The notes: generated from the letters alone by a model not told the origin. 5,582 nt of DNA from Campylobacter concisus (GCA_018375265.1 JAHADO010000097.1:1-5582); one strand, 5' to 3'. Positions 1-5,344 are shown, counted from the stretch's first letter. Translations and numbers: made by a program.

Positions 1-71
1 AAATAGCATAGTAGTTGATAAAATAACCCAAAAATGTCACAAATTTTTTTTCATTTTAAACGCATAAATTC

Positions 72-254
72 TTAATTCAAAAAGCCTTTATCTAGCCTTA
101 TTACCACTAAATTTAGCCTTTTTATATCAAAATGTTTTTTATTTATAACTATCATAAATTTATCTCCACTTGTGACATAAATTTTCTTAAGTTTATCTAT
201 CAAATTTTGCAAATTTTCATCTCTTTTTCTATAAATTTTAGCTAGTAGTGACAT
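72..254 (-). CDS. Possible small hypothetical protein, 60 aa (weak)
   Basis: An ATG-to-TAA reading frame of 60 codons that no other gene covers. The product would be basic, with many lysines, a likely helix near residues 8-25 (RKRDENLQNLIDKLKK) and a valine/isoleucine-rich second half. I do not recognise it. Against it, there is no good ribosome-binding site before the ATG (the upstream sequence reads AGTAGTGATAAATTT), and the start codon lies inside the hairpin at 244-269. It follows the response regulator gene on the same strand after 60 nt, so it could be read from the same transcript. It could equally be a chance ORF in AT-rich DNA or the remnant of a longer gene. No function is proposed. 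Confidence 0.2.
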   Translation of the reverse strand: MSLLAKIYRKRDENLQNLIDKLKKIYVTSGDKFMIVINKKHFDIKRLNLVVIRLDKGFLN

Positions 255-269
255 AAATTTATCACTACT
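244..269 (-). terminator. Hairpin downstream of the response regulator, possible terminator
   Basis: Arms AGTAGTGA (244-251) and TCACTACT (262-269) are perfectly complementary over 8 bp. On the minus-strand RNA the stem can grow by an A-U and a G-U pair to about 10 bp with a 6-nt loop. It lies 46 nt past the stop of the response regulator gene, so it could end that transcript. There is no clear U-run after it on the minus strand. On the plus strand it is followed by TTTT. It could instead be a protein-binding dyad. Confidence 0.35.
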
Positions 270-314
270 TTTAAGATATTCTTAGATAAATATATTAATT
301 TTGCTATTTGGAAT

Positions 315-1004
315 TTATGCTTTTTCGCATTCAGCGACTAAGATATACCCACTCTCGCTGATATTTTTAAATTTCACGCCAAGCTCGCGTTTTAGGCGCA
401 AAACGACATTTTGTATCGCAGCCTTGCTCACCTCGGTGCTCTCATAGACAAATTCCTCTATCATCTCGTAGGTGACAAGCTTGTTTAGGTTGTAAGCAAA
501 TAGCCAAAATATCTTATTTTGCAAGAAGCTAAGGTATAGCTCGCTGCCGTTTTTATAAATTTTCTCTCTTTTTAAATTTATACTTACCTCATCGCTTAGG
601 CGCACCAGCTTCTCATCTCGCTCGAAGCTTAGGCTTATCAGCATCGATCTAAGATCCTTTATATCGATAGGTTTTTTCAAAAACAAGGTCGCGCCCTGCT
701 CATAGCTCTTGATCAAATTTTCATCGCTATCATACGAGGTAAAGACGATAAATTTCTGATGAGGTTTTAGCTTTTTTATCTCATTCATCATCTCAAAGCC
801 ATTTAGCACTGGCATGTGAATGTCGCTCATCACGATGTCAAAGCCCTGTTTTTTAAATTTCTCCAGCCCATCTTGCCCATCTTTTGCGCCTACGACCTGA
901 CCACAGTATGGCTTAAGCCCAGTGATGATGAGCTCCCTTGCCATCTCGTCATCCTCAGCTACTAAGATAGATACTTTTTTTAAAATTTCTAGCGCCTCTT
1001 GCAT
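315..1004 (-). CDS. OmpR/PhoB-like two-component response regulator
   Basis: This 229-aa cytoplasmic protein should take phosphate from the kinase encoded just upstream and bind DNA. Residues 11-125 form a receiver domain: acidic pocket E17-D18-D19, phospho-acceptor D61 in SDIHMP, switch threonine T89 in VFTS, and the conserved lysine K111 before P112. Residues about 135-225 look like a winged-helix output domain of the OmpR type. The final motif SESGYIL matches the usual G-x-GY wing, and AAIQNVVLRLKREL would be the recognition helix. The wing region is divergent, so family assignment within OmpR-like regulators is approximate. The start ATG is supported by AAAGGG (1012-1017), 7 nt upstream and lying inside the last codons of the kinase gene. 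Only 3 nt separate the two genes, which implies one transcript and coupled translation. All receiver residues needed for phosphorylation are present. The target genes and any autoregulation cannot be read here. Confidence 0.9.
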   Translation of the reverse strand: MQEALEILKKVSILVAEDDEMARELIITGLKPYCGQVVGAKDGQDGLEKFKKQGFDIVMSDIHMPVLNGFEMMNEIKKLKPHQKFIVFTSYDSDENLIKSYEQGATLFLKKPIDIKDLRSMLISLSFERDEKLVRLSDEVSINLKREKIYKNGSELYLSFLQNKIFWLFAYNLNKLVTYEMIEEFVYESTEVSKAAIQNVVLRLKRELGVKFKNISESGYILVAECEKA

Positions 1005-1007
1005 CTT

Positions 1008-2657
1008 TTAACCCTTTAAATTCTTCTCAAAGCTTAGCTCAAAAATCGTTGGCTTTAGGTTGTGCGCAAGCGTAATATCGCCATTTAGCTTCTCACGCGC
1101 GAGCTTTTTAGCGAAGTAAAGCCCTATGCCATTTCCTTGCTTTTTAGTCGTGTTTAGCCAGGTAAAAATTTTCTTGCTCATCTCGTAGCTCACGCCGCCG
1201 CCACTATCATAAACGCCGATGTAGCACTTATTTTCAAAGCTTCTAAATTTTAGCTCTATGACGCGTTTTAGCGGCTCATCTTTGTAGCTTTCAACGAGTG
1301 AGTCTTTTGCGTTATGGATTAGGATTAGTAAAATTTGCTGAATGATGTTTTCTATCTGACAGACCTTCATCTCTTCAAATCCGCTAAATTTCACACTCAC
1401 ATTTGCACGGCTAAGCTCTGTGTGCATAAGTGTTATTAAATTTCTAACGCTTGTCTGGATATCAAATTCGCTCACATTTTCAGCGCTTTTGTAAAAATTT
1501 CTAAAAATTTCGATTGTTTTTGAAAGAAGCTCGATCGAGCTTTGCCCTTTTTCTAGTAAATTTAAAAGCTCCTCATCGCTTAATTTGCCCTCTTTTTTTA
1601 GCATTATCGCCGAGCTTAGCATCAGTTTTAGCGAATTTACTGGCTGGATGAACTGATGACTTATGCCACTTATGAGCTCTCCAGCCTCGCTCATCTTGGC
1701 TCTGTGCGCTAGCAAGGTCTCGTACTCGTCTTGCACCTTTTTTATCTTGTTATACATGAAGTTGTGCAGGCTATTTGCCAAAAATGCAAGTGCGACGAAG
1801 GCAAAGAGTAAATTTAGAGCGTTTTTTAGCGCCTCTCTTGTCATGGCTAAAATTTCTTCTTCGTTGTTTGTGCCAGCTCCGATAAACCAGTTCATCGTCG
1901 GTATCTCGGCTACTTGGATCAAATTTTGCCCTATCTTTAGGCTAGTGATGTCCTCATCTTTTAAAAATAGCTCCTTAAATTTCTCCTCGATCTCTCTTTT
2001 AAGCGTCGCATCAGCCATCGATGTGAGGATCTCGCCGCTGTGAGTTACTAAAAATGAGTAAGAATTTGGCGCAAGGCTAAAGTTTTTGATGCTATCAAAG
2101 ATAGTGCCTATGCGCACGACACCGCAAAGTGCCGCCTCAAATTTCGCGTCTTTTTCAACTGGCACGCATAAATTTAAAGTTGAGTCTTTTAAAATTTTGT
2201 GATTTTGCATGAAATTTACGCTTGGGGTATTTGTATTTTTTGTCTCGACATACCAGATAAGCCCCGCTCGCTCACGCTTTGACATCACCTCTTCTGAGAT
2301 CTTTTGCCCATCTACAAAGATCTCGCCATCCTCTCTTAGAAGCTGCATGAGATCAAATTCTTTTGCATTTTCTTTAAAGAGCTTTATGAAATTTGCCACC
2401 TTAGCATCGTCATCTATAATGCCAGAGTTTTGGATAAATTTTGACGCACGGATGAGCGAATTTAGACGCTCATCAAGCCAAATTTGAAAGTTGCTAACGA
2501 TGTTTTTACTAACTGCGATGTTGTTTTTATCAGATAGTTCGATGATCTTTTCTTTTGCATTGTTATAGCTGTTTAGCCCAAGAAGCACGACAAAGAGGCT
2601 TGCTAGCAAGATGATCGCATAAATTTTAATATTTTGTGATTTTAAATTAATATCCAT
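1008..2657 (-). CDS. Membrane sensor histidine kinase with periplasmic Cache-type domain
   Basis: This 549-aa inner-membrane kinase should sense a periplasmic signal and phosphorylate the regulator encoded 3 nt downstream. Membrane segments lie at about residues 11-28 and 278-297. The roughly 250 residues between them look like a double Cache domain, with WYVETKN near 135-141, a CVPVEKD segment near 164-170, and MNWFIGAG near 255-262. A short linker leads to the H-box GISHQFIQPVNSL with H334 as phospho-acceptor. The catalytic ATPase domain has an N-box HNAKDS (N449), a G1 box DSGGG (D484), an F-box-like IFTWLNTTK and a G2 box GNGIGL (508-513). The HQF-x-QP H-box is of the DctB/NtrB type, whose usual partners are NtrC-like, so pairing with an OmpR-like regulator is slightly unusual. 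The periplasmic part has only two cysteines, C164 and C178. The ribosome site is poor: AGGA lies 12 nt before the ATG. The ligand is unknown. Confidence 0.92.
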   Translation of the reverse strand: MDINLKSQNIKIYAIILLASLFVVLLGLNSYNNAKEKIIELSDKNNIAVSKNIVSNFQIWLDERLNSLIRASKFIQNSGIIDDDAKVANFIKLFKENAKEFDLMQLLREDGEIFVDGQKISEEVMSKRERAGLIWYVETKNTNTPSVNFMQNHKILKDSTLNLCVPVEKDAKFEAALCGVVRIGTIFDSIKNFSLAPNSYSFLVTHSGEILTSMADATLKREIEEKFKELFLKDEDITSLKIGQNLIQVAEIPTMNWFIGAGTNNEEEILAMTREALKNALNLLFAFVALAFLANSLHNFMYNKIKKVQDEYETLLAHRAKMSEAGELISGISHQFIQPVNSLKLMLSSAIMLKKEGKLSDEELLNLLEKGQSSIELLSKTIEIFRNFYKSAENVSEFDIQTSVRNLITLMHTELSRANVSVKFSGFEEMKVCQIENIIQQILLILIHNAKDSLVESYKDEPLKRVIELKFRSFENKCYIGVYDSGGGVSYEMSKKIFTWLNTTKKQGNGIGLYFAKKLAREKLNGDITLAHNLKPTIFELSFEKNLKG

Positions 2658-2663
2658 GCGCGC

Positions 2664-2669
2664 AGTATA
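2664..2669 (-). promoter_or_regulatory. Possible -10 box of the kinase gene
   Basis: On the minus strand the sequence reads GGATATACTGCGCGC then ATG, with TATACT as a fair -10 box. Transcription from it would begin within a few bases of the start codon, giving a leaderless or nearly leaderless mRNA. That would fit the weak ribosome site. The -35 position would fall inside the palindrome at 2675-2698 and does not match consensus. The call rests on one hexamer. Confidence 0.3.
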
Positions 2670-2674
2670 TCCTA

Positions 2675-2698
2675 AGTTAGCCCAAATTTGGGCTAACT
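2675..2698. promoter_or_regulatory. Perfect 24-bp palindrome between dsbB and the kinase gene
   Basis: Left arm AGTTAGCCCAAA (2675-2686) is exactly repeated as its reverse complement in 2687-2698, with no loop. It fills most of the 45-nt gap between the dsbB stop and the kinase start. As RNA it would form a GGGC-clamped hairpin that could terminate or attenuate the dsbB transcript, but neither strand has a proper U-run after it. As DNA it overlaps where a -35 element of the kinase promoter would lie, so an operator is also possible. Confidence 0.55.
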
Positions 2699-2702
2699 AA
2701 AT

Positions 2703-3323
2703 TCATTTTAAAAAGGATAAAAGCTTTGAAACAAGCATAAGTGCAAGCACAACAAAGCAAATGCCAAAGCCAAGCAGCGTGCAATCCGCCATCGACATAA
2801 ATTTAGAAGACGGCACAAGATACCAGCCGTCTGCATAAAGATCAACTATGCTCTTTTGCAAATCGCTTAGCACCGCACCATCAGGCACCATAGGGCTGTC
2901 ATAGCCACAATCGCCCGTTGGCATAAACCAGTCAGGCGCCCACTTCTCAAGCGGCAAGCCAAATGGATAGTGCGGCTCAGTCGAGCAGCCCTGCACGCCA
3001 AAAGGATCATCGCCATGCACCGCGTCGTGGATTTTGGCTAGCTTTACGCTATACATTATGCCCTGCACCGCTCCCCAAAAGGCAAAGACGTAGCCAACAA
3101 GGGCAAAGAGCAAATTTTTTGGGTTTATGATAGCGATCACGCCACCAAGCGCCATACATAAAAAGGCAAAACGTATATAGACGCACTGCTCGCAAGGAGG
3201 CATATAAGCGTAGTTTTGAAAGAGCGAGTGCGCTATAACGACAAGCGCGACGCTTACAAAGACTAGGATCGCCCAAGAGATGCGTGAGTCTTGAAATTTA
3301 GCCATTTTTTTAAAAAAGCTCAT
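2703..3323 (-). CDS. DsbB/DsbI-family disulfide bond formation membrane protein
   Basis: This 206-aa inner-membrane protein should reoxidise the DsbA encoded upstream and pass electrons to quinone. Hydrophobic segments at about 16-34, 50-66, 70-92 and 182-204 match the four-helix DsbB fold. The first periplasmic loop carries C44-E-Q-C47 directly before an arginine (R51), as in the CxxC quinone-reactive pair of DsbB. The second loop carries C113 and C139 in GCSTEPHYPFG and MPTGDCG, matching the second DsbB cysteine pair; LPLEKWAPDWF between them resembles the LPLDKWVP segment of E. coli DsbB. Extra cysteines are C56, C181 and C189. A segment of about 40 residues after C139 is longer than in E. 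coli DsbB. The gene starts 8 nt after the dsbA stop, and its ribosome site TAAGG (3330-3334) overlaps that stop codon, so translation is probably coupled. The related DsbI of C. jejuni is much longer, so dsbB is the better name, though a DsbI-type role with the CPFC partner is plausible. Confidence 0.9.
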   Translation of the reverse strand: MSFFKKMAKFQDSRISWAILVFVSVALVVIAHSLFQNYAYMPPCEQCVYIRFAFLCMALGGVIAIINPKNLLFALVGYVFAFWGAVQGIMYSVKLAKIHDAVHGDDPFGVQGCSTEPHYPFGLPLEKWAPDWFMPTGDCGYDSPMVPDGAVLSDLQKSIVDLYADGWYLVPSSKFMSMADCTLLGFGICFVVLALMLVSKLLSFLK

Positions 3324-3331
3324 GTGGCGCC

Positions 3332-3988
3332 TTATTTTTTAAGAAGCTCTTCGATGAGTGCTGCCATGCCGTCAAGCGAGCTGATTGATTTTGTCATGAT
3401 GAGATATTTACCATTTACGACAAATGCTGGCACACCTTGAATTTTAGCCACGTCATAGCTCTCATCCCACTTTTTAAGTAGCTCAGTCACTTTTGGATTA
3501 GCTAGCTCTTTTTCATAGTCTGCTTTGCTAACGCCAGCAGCATCAAGTCCAGTCTTTAAAAAGCCCTCAGCGTCTTTGCCGTCGCTCCAGCGCTCTTTTT
3601 TGTCGTGATAAGCTTTGTAGTAGGTAAATTTAGCCTTTTTAAATAGCGAATTTTCATCAAATAAGCTAACACCCTTTGCCTCGTCCATAACGATAAGCAC
3701 AGCAAAGACCTTGCTCGCAACCTCGCCGTAATCGCCCTTTGTCTTTAGGTGAAATGGCTCGTATTTTAGGCCAGGAATTTTCTCAACTACCTTTGGAGTG
3801 ACGCTCTTGTCGTATTTGTAGCAAAATGGGCAAGCGTAGCTAAAAATTTTAACTAGCGTGTTTTGTCCGACGCTTAGTGGCTTTTCAAGCTTGACGTAGT
3901 CCTCGCCCTCGCTAAATGCACTAGCACTGATCGCACCAGCTACCGCAACGGCAAAGATAGCCTTACTAAATTTAGATAGAAAACTCAT
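3332..3988 (-). CDS. Periplasmic thiol:disulfide interchange protein DsbA (CPFC type)
   Basis: This 218-aa exported oxidase should donate disulfides to proteins folding in the periplasm. A signal peptide covers residues 1 to about 24, with a hydrophobic core AIFAVAVAGAI and likely cleavage after SASA. The thioredoxin-fold active site is C53-P-F-C56 in FSYACPFCYKYD, and the cis-proline loop is GVPAFVVNGKY with P187 preceded by valine. The helical insert lies between them, and length is normal for the family. E. coli DsbA has CPHC; CPFC is the active site of the DsbL branch, which works with DsbI, often on arylsulfate sulfotransferase. No sulfotransferase gene is in this window. The start is fixed by a strong AAGGAG (3995-4000), 6 nt upstream. 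It is the first gene of the minus-strand run and has a -10 candidate at 4021-4026. DsbA family membership is secure; the DsbL subtype is inferred from the active site alone. Confidence 0.93.
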   Translation of the reverse strand: MSFLSKFSKAIFAVAVAGAISASAFSEGEDYVKLEKPLSVGQNTLVKIFSYACPFCYKYDKSVTPKVVEKIPGLKYEPFHLKTKGDYGEVASKVFAVLIVMDEAKGVSLFDENSLFKKAKFTYYKAYHDKKERWSDGKDAEGFLKTGLDAAGVSKADYEKELANPKVTELLKKWDESYDVAKIQGVPAFVVNGKYLIMTKSISSLDGMAALIEELLKK

Positions 3989-4020
3989 GATGATCTCCTT
4001 TGGATGATTTATTTTGAGTT

Positions 4021-4026
4021 ATTCTA
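4021..4026 (-). promoter_or_regulatory. Candidate -10 box for the dsbA transcript
   Basis: On the minus strand the sequence TTGTAGAATAACTC contains TAGAAT, one base from the TATAAT consensus, with a TG just upstream. Transcription would start near 4014 and give a leader of about 25 nt that includes the AAGGAG site. No -35 element is clear, which is common in Campylobacter promoters. Confidence 0.45.
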
Positions 4027-4058
4027 CAACCAAGCTCAAACGCACTTTTAACGCTAGA

Positions 4059-4080
4059 ATAAATTTTGGCTGAAATTTAT
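4059..4080. repeat. AT-rich inverted repeat between toxin remnant and dsbA
   Basis: Arms ATAAATTT (4059-4066) and AAATTTAT (4073-4080) flank TGGCTG. The stem is all A-T, so it is weak, and no U-run follows on the minus strand, where the toxin remnant would need a terminator. The word AAATTTA is so common in this DNA that chance is a real explanation. The rest of 4027-4122 shows nothing recognisable. Confidence 0.3.
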
Positions 4081-4122
4081 CTTTTTTAAATTTATGATGA
4101 TGGATTTGGTTTTTTGTTAAAT

Positions 4123-4373
4123 TTATTGAAAAAGTTCGCTGTGGCTTCCTACTTCAACGCATGTAAGAAGTAAAATTTCGTTTTGTTTTTTATATATCAA
4201 GAGCAAGTCTGGCTTAATGTGGCACTCTCTAAAGCCTTTATAGCTTCCAATAAGAGCGTGATCTTTATATTTTGATGCTAATTCCTCATTATTTGCTAAT
4301 TGCCAGATGATACGCTTTCATTTAGCTTTTTAAAAGCTTTCTTAAAACTCTTTGAATACTCTATCTCAAGCAT
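4123..4373 (-). pseudogene. Broken YafQ/RelE-family toxin gene (frameshifted, internal deletion)
   Basis: The intact family member would be an mRNA-cutting ribonuclease held in check by the antitoxin upstream. Here the start ATG (4371-4373) opens MLEIEYSKSFKKAFKKLNES and then meets a TAG at 4296-4298. Another frame, open from 4317 to the TAA at 4123-4125, carries the rest: RIIWQLANNEELASKYKDHAL, then GFRECHIKPDLLLIYK, and finally VGSHSELFQ. That tail keeps the residues matching the active site of E. coli YafQ: H in KDHAL, H and D in ECHIKPD, and H and F in SHSELF (tryptophan of the PDW motif is leucine). The whole locus is 251 nt, not a multiple of three, while a usual gene of about 90 codons needs about 273, so roughly 22 nt seem lost between the first helix and IIWQLA. 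No slippery site was found in the stretch where the two frames overlap. The start overlaps the antitoxin end by 8 nt, a typical toxin-antitoxin layout. Confidence 0.85.
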
Positions 4374-4563
4374 CAAGGCTCTTTTCAAATTCTTCAAATG
4401 TTTTAAATCTCTCTACTTCGCCATTTTCGATCTCTTTGATAGCTCTATCAAGCCTTGAGACTTTATCTCTTTGCTCAAATTCTACATTTGCCTGCCTAGC
4501 CATCTCTTTTATAGGCTCGATAAATCCATAGTCAGCATTTTTAAAATCAATCGTTGTAGTCAT
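4366..4563 (-). CDS. Antitoxin of a YafQ/RelE-type toxin-antitoxin pair
   Basis: This 65-aa acidic protein precedes the toxin remnant and overlaps it by 8 nt, which is the main reason for the call. Residues 1-7 (MTTTIDF) could form a DNA-binding strand, and 14-29 a helix. The C-terminal third, about 40-63, is a charged glutamate-rich helix with the motif FKTFEEFEKSL, as is common in the toxin-wrapping tails of RelB/DinJ-like and similar antitoxins. It is shorter than typical DinJ (about 85 aa), and I cannot name the exact family. Start choice is good: AAAGG lies 6 nt before the ATG. A TATAAT box at 4588-4593 could drive it, and such antitoxins usually repress their own promoter. The reading frame appears intact although the toxin is broken, so it may now be an orphan. 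Confidence 0.75.
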   Translation of the reverse strand: MTTTIDFKNADYGFIEPIKEMARQANVEFEQRDKVSRLDRAIKEIENGEVERFKTFEEFEKSLDA

Positions 4564-4587
4564 CTTATGCCTTTAAATTTTTATCTT

Positions 4588-4593
4588 ATTATA
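4588..4593 (-). promoter_or_regulatory. -10 box of the antitoxin/toxin operon
   Basis: A perfect TATAAT on the minus strand, 25 nt before the antitoxin start codon, followed by a leader with the AAAGG ribosome site. The -35 region (around 4611-4616, TATTAT) is a poor match. It diverges from the desulforubrerythrin promoter, with about 50 nt between the two -35 regions and -10 boxes combined, so the two could share regulatory DNA. Confidence 0.55.
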
Positions 4594-4608
4594 ACTTCAA
4601 ATTTATAA

Positions 4609-4642
4609 AAATAATATACGTTATCAATAAAAATTATTATTT
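4609..4642. promoter_or_regulatory. AT-rich dyad in the divergent promoter region, possible regulator site
   Basis: Arms AAATAATA (4609-4616) and TATTATTT (4635-4642) lie either side of ACGTTATCAAT-containing DNA, just upstream of and touching the -35 of the desulforubrerythrin gene. The C. jejuni homologue is controlled by iron and peroxide regulators (Fur, PerR), whose sites are AT-rich dyads, so a site here is plausible. The sequence is not a clear match to either consensus, and chance in AT-rich DNA is possible. Confidence 0.25.
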
Positions 4643-4668
4643 ACATATTTTAATTATTTGGTTATAAT
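4640..4668 (+). promoter_or_regulatory. Sigma-70-type promoter of the desulforubrerythrin gene
   Basis: TTTACA (4640-4645) and a perfect TATAAT (4663-4668) are separated by exactly 17 nt. Transcription would begin near 4675, leaving a leader of about 25 nt before the ATG at 4700. It is the best promoter in the window, with an unusually recognisable -35 for this group, which suggests strong expression. Confidence 0.8.
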
Positions 4669-4699
4669 CCGCTCAAATTTTATCAAAATAGGAGTCAAA

Positions 4700-5344
4700 A
4701 TGAGACAGTATGAAACATACAAATGCGAGAAATGCGGTAACGAGATCGAAGTTCAAAAAGTTGGCGGCGGCACATTAACCTGTTGTGGCGAAGAGATGAA
4801 ATGCATCACTGAAAATTTAACAGCAGTAAATTTAATGAAGGCATTTGCTGGCGAGTCACAAGCTAGAAACAAGTATGAGCTTTACGGCGACCTAGCTAAA
4901 GAAGCAGGCTATCACGCGATAGCTAGACACTTTTACGAGGCAGCTGAAAACGAGAAATGGCACGCAAGGGCTGAATTTAAGAAATATCACGAGATGATGA
5001 ACGATCCGATCGATAAGATGGATAAAAATTTACTTGACGCTGCAGCTGGCGAAAACTACGAGCATACGACGATGTATCCAGACTTTGCAAAGATCGCAAA
5101 AGAAGAAGAGCTAAGAGATGTTGAGAGGCTATTTAACGCGATCGGCAAGGTTGAAGTTGAGCATGAAAGAGAGTATTTAGAGCTTAAAAAGATGCTTGAT
5201 GAAGAGGGCTTTTTTGAGAGCGACGAAGAAGATATCTGGGTTTGCGAGGTGTGCGGACACGTTCATAGAGGTAAAAAAGCTCCAGGCGCTTGCCCACTTT
5301 GCAAAGCTCCAAAAGAGTATTTTAAGCGCGAATTCTTAGGCTAA
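4700..5344 (+). CDS. rrc: Desulforubrerythrin (three-domain rubrerythrin)
   Basis: This 214-aa cytoplasmic protein should reduce hydrogen peroxide to water, protecting a microaerophile or anaerobe. Three iron sites are visible. Residues 1-36 are a desulforedoxin-like domain with C9-x2-C12 and the adjacent pair C28-C29. Residues about 38-170 are the diiron ferritin-like domain, with E52 in GESQAR, E85-x2-H88 in ENEKWH, E118 and E121 in GENYEH, and E152-x2-H155 in EVEH. Residues about 178-214 are a rubredoxin domain with C182-x2-C185 and C198-x2-C201. Ordinary rubrerythrins lack the first domain; this arrangement is that of the C. jejuni protein Rrc, of similar length. The start at 4700 has AGGAG 5 nt upstream (4690-4694). 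A longer frame from a TTG at 4658 would begin ahead of the -10 box and is rejected. The gene stands alone between its own promoter and terminator, divergent from the toxin-antitoxin locus. Confidence 0.96.
   Translation: MRQYETYKCEKCGNEIEVQKVGGGTLTCCGEEMKCITENLTAVNLMKAFAGESQARNKYELYGDLAKEAGYHAIARHFYEAAENEKWHARAEFKKYHEMMNDPIDKMDKNLLDAAAGENYEHTTMYPDFAKIAKEEELRDVERLFNAIGKVEVEHEREYLELKKMLDEEGFFESDEEDIWVCEVCGHVHRGKKAPGACPLCKAPKEYFKREFLG

Larger units (their letters stand above)
1..314. other. AT-rich region downstream of the response regulator, no confident gene
   Basis: This stretch is markedly richer in A and T than the genes beside it. It holds one weak 60-codon reading frame on the minus strand (72-254, listed separately) and several short repeats: an inverted repeat at 244-251/262-269, a small palindrome TAAGA-TAT-TCTTA at 272-284, a 13-nt direct repeat GTGACATAAATTT at 172-184 and 248-260, and a 10-bp inverted pair at 62-71 and 311-320. 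I see no RNA gene, insertion sequence end or convincing promoter. It may be a 3' untranslated and terminator region or a decayed gene remnant. Confidence 0.6.

Noticed and set aside
1663..2043. A 126-codon plus-strand reading frame
   Set aside because: It lies antisense inside the kinase gene, whose motifs are clear. It has low-complexity serine-rich composition and no homology I recognise.
2209..2487. A 92-codon plus-strand reading frame
   Set aside because: Also antisense to the kinase sensor domain, with no recognisable domain.
315..2657. Naming the two-component pair DccRS or another characterised Campylobacter system
   Set aside because: Domain types alone do not identify it, and I see no diagnostic match in sequence or in gene neighbourhood.
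3049..3276. A 75-codon minus-strand frame within dsbB
   Set aside because: It is an out-of-frame shadow of the DsbB membrane domain, rich in arginine and cysteine.
4290..4373. Programmed ribosomal frameshift to make an intact toxin
   Set aside because: The two frames overlap only between the TGA at 4318-4320 and the TAG at 4296-4298, and this stretch has no slippery heptamer. The T/A run TTTTAAAAAG lies upstream, and slipping there would hit a stop. The locus is also shorter than the family norm, which a frameshift alone would not explain.
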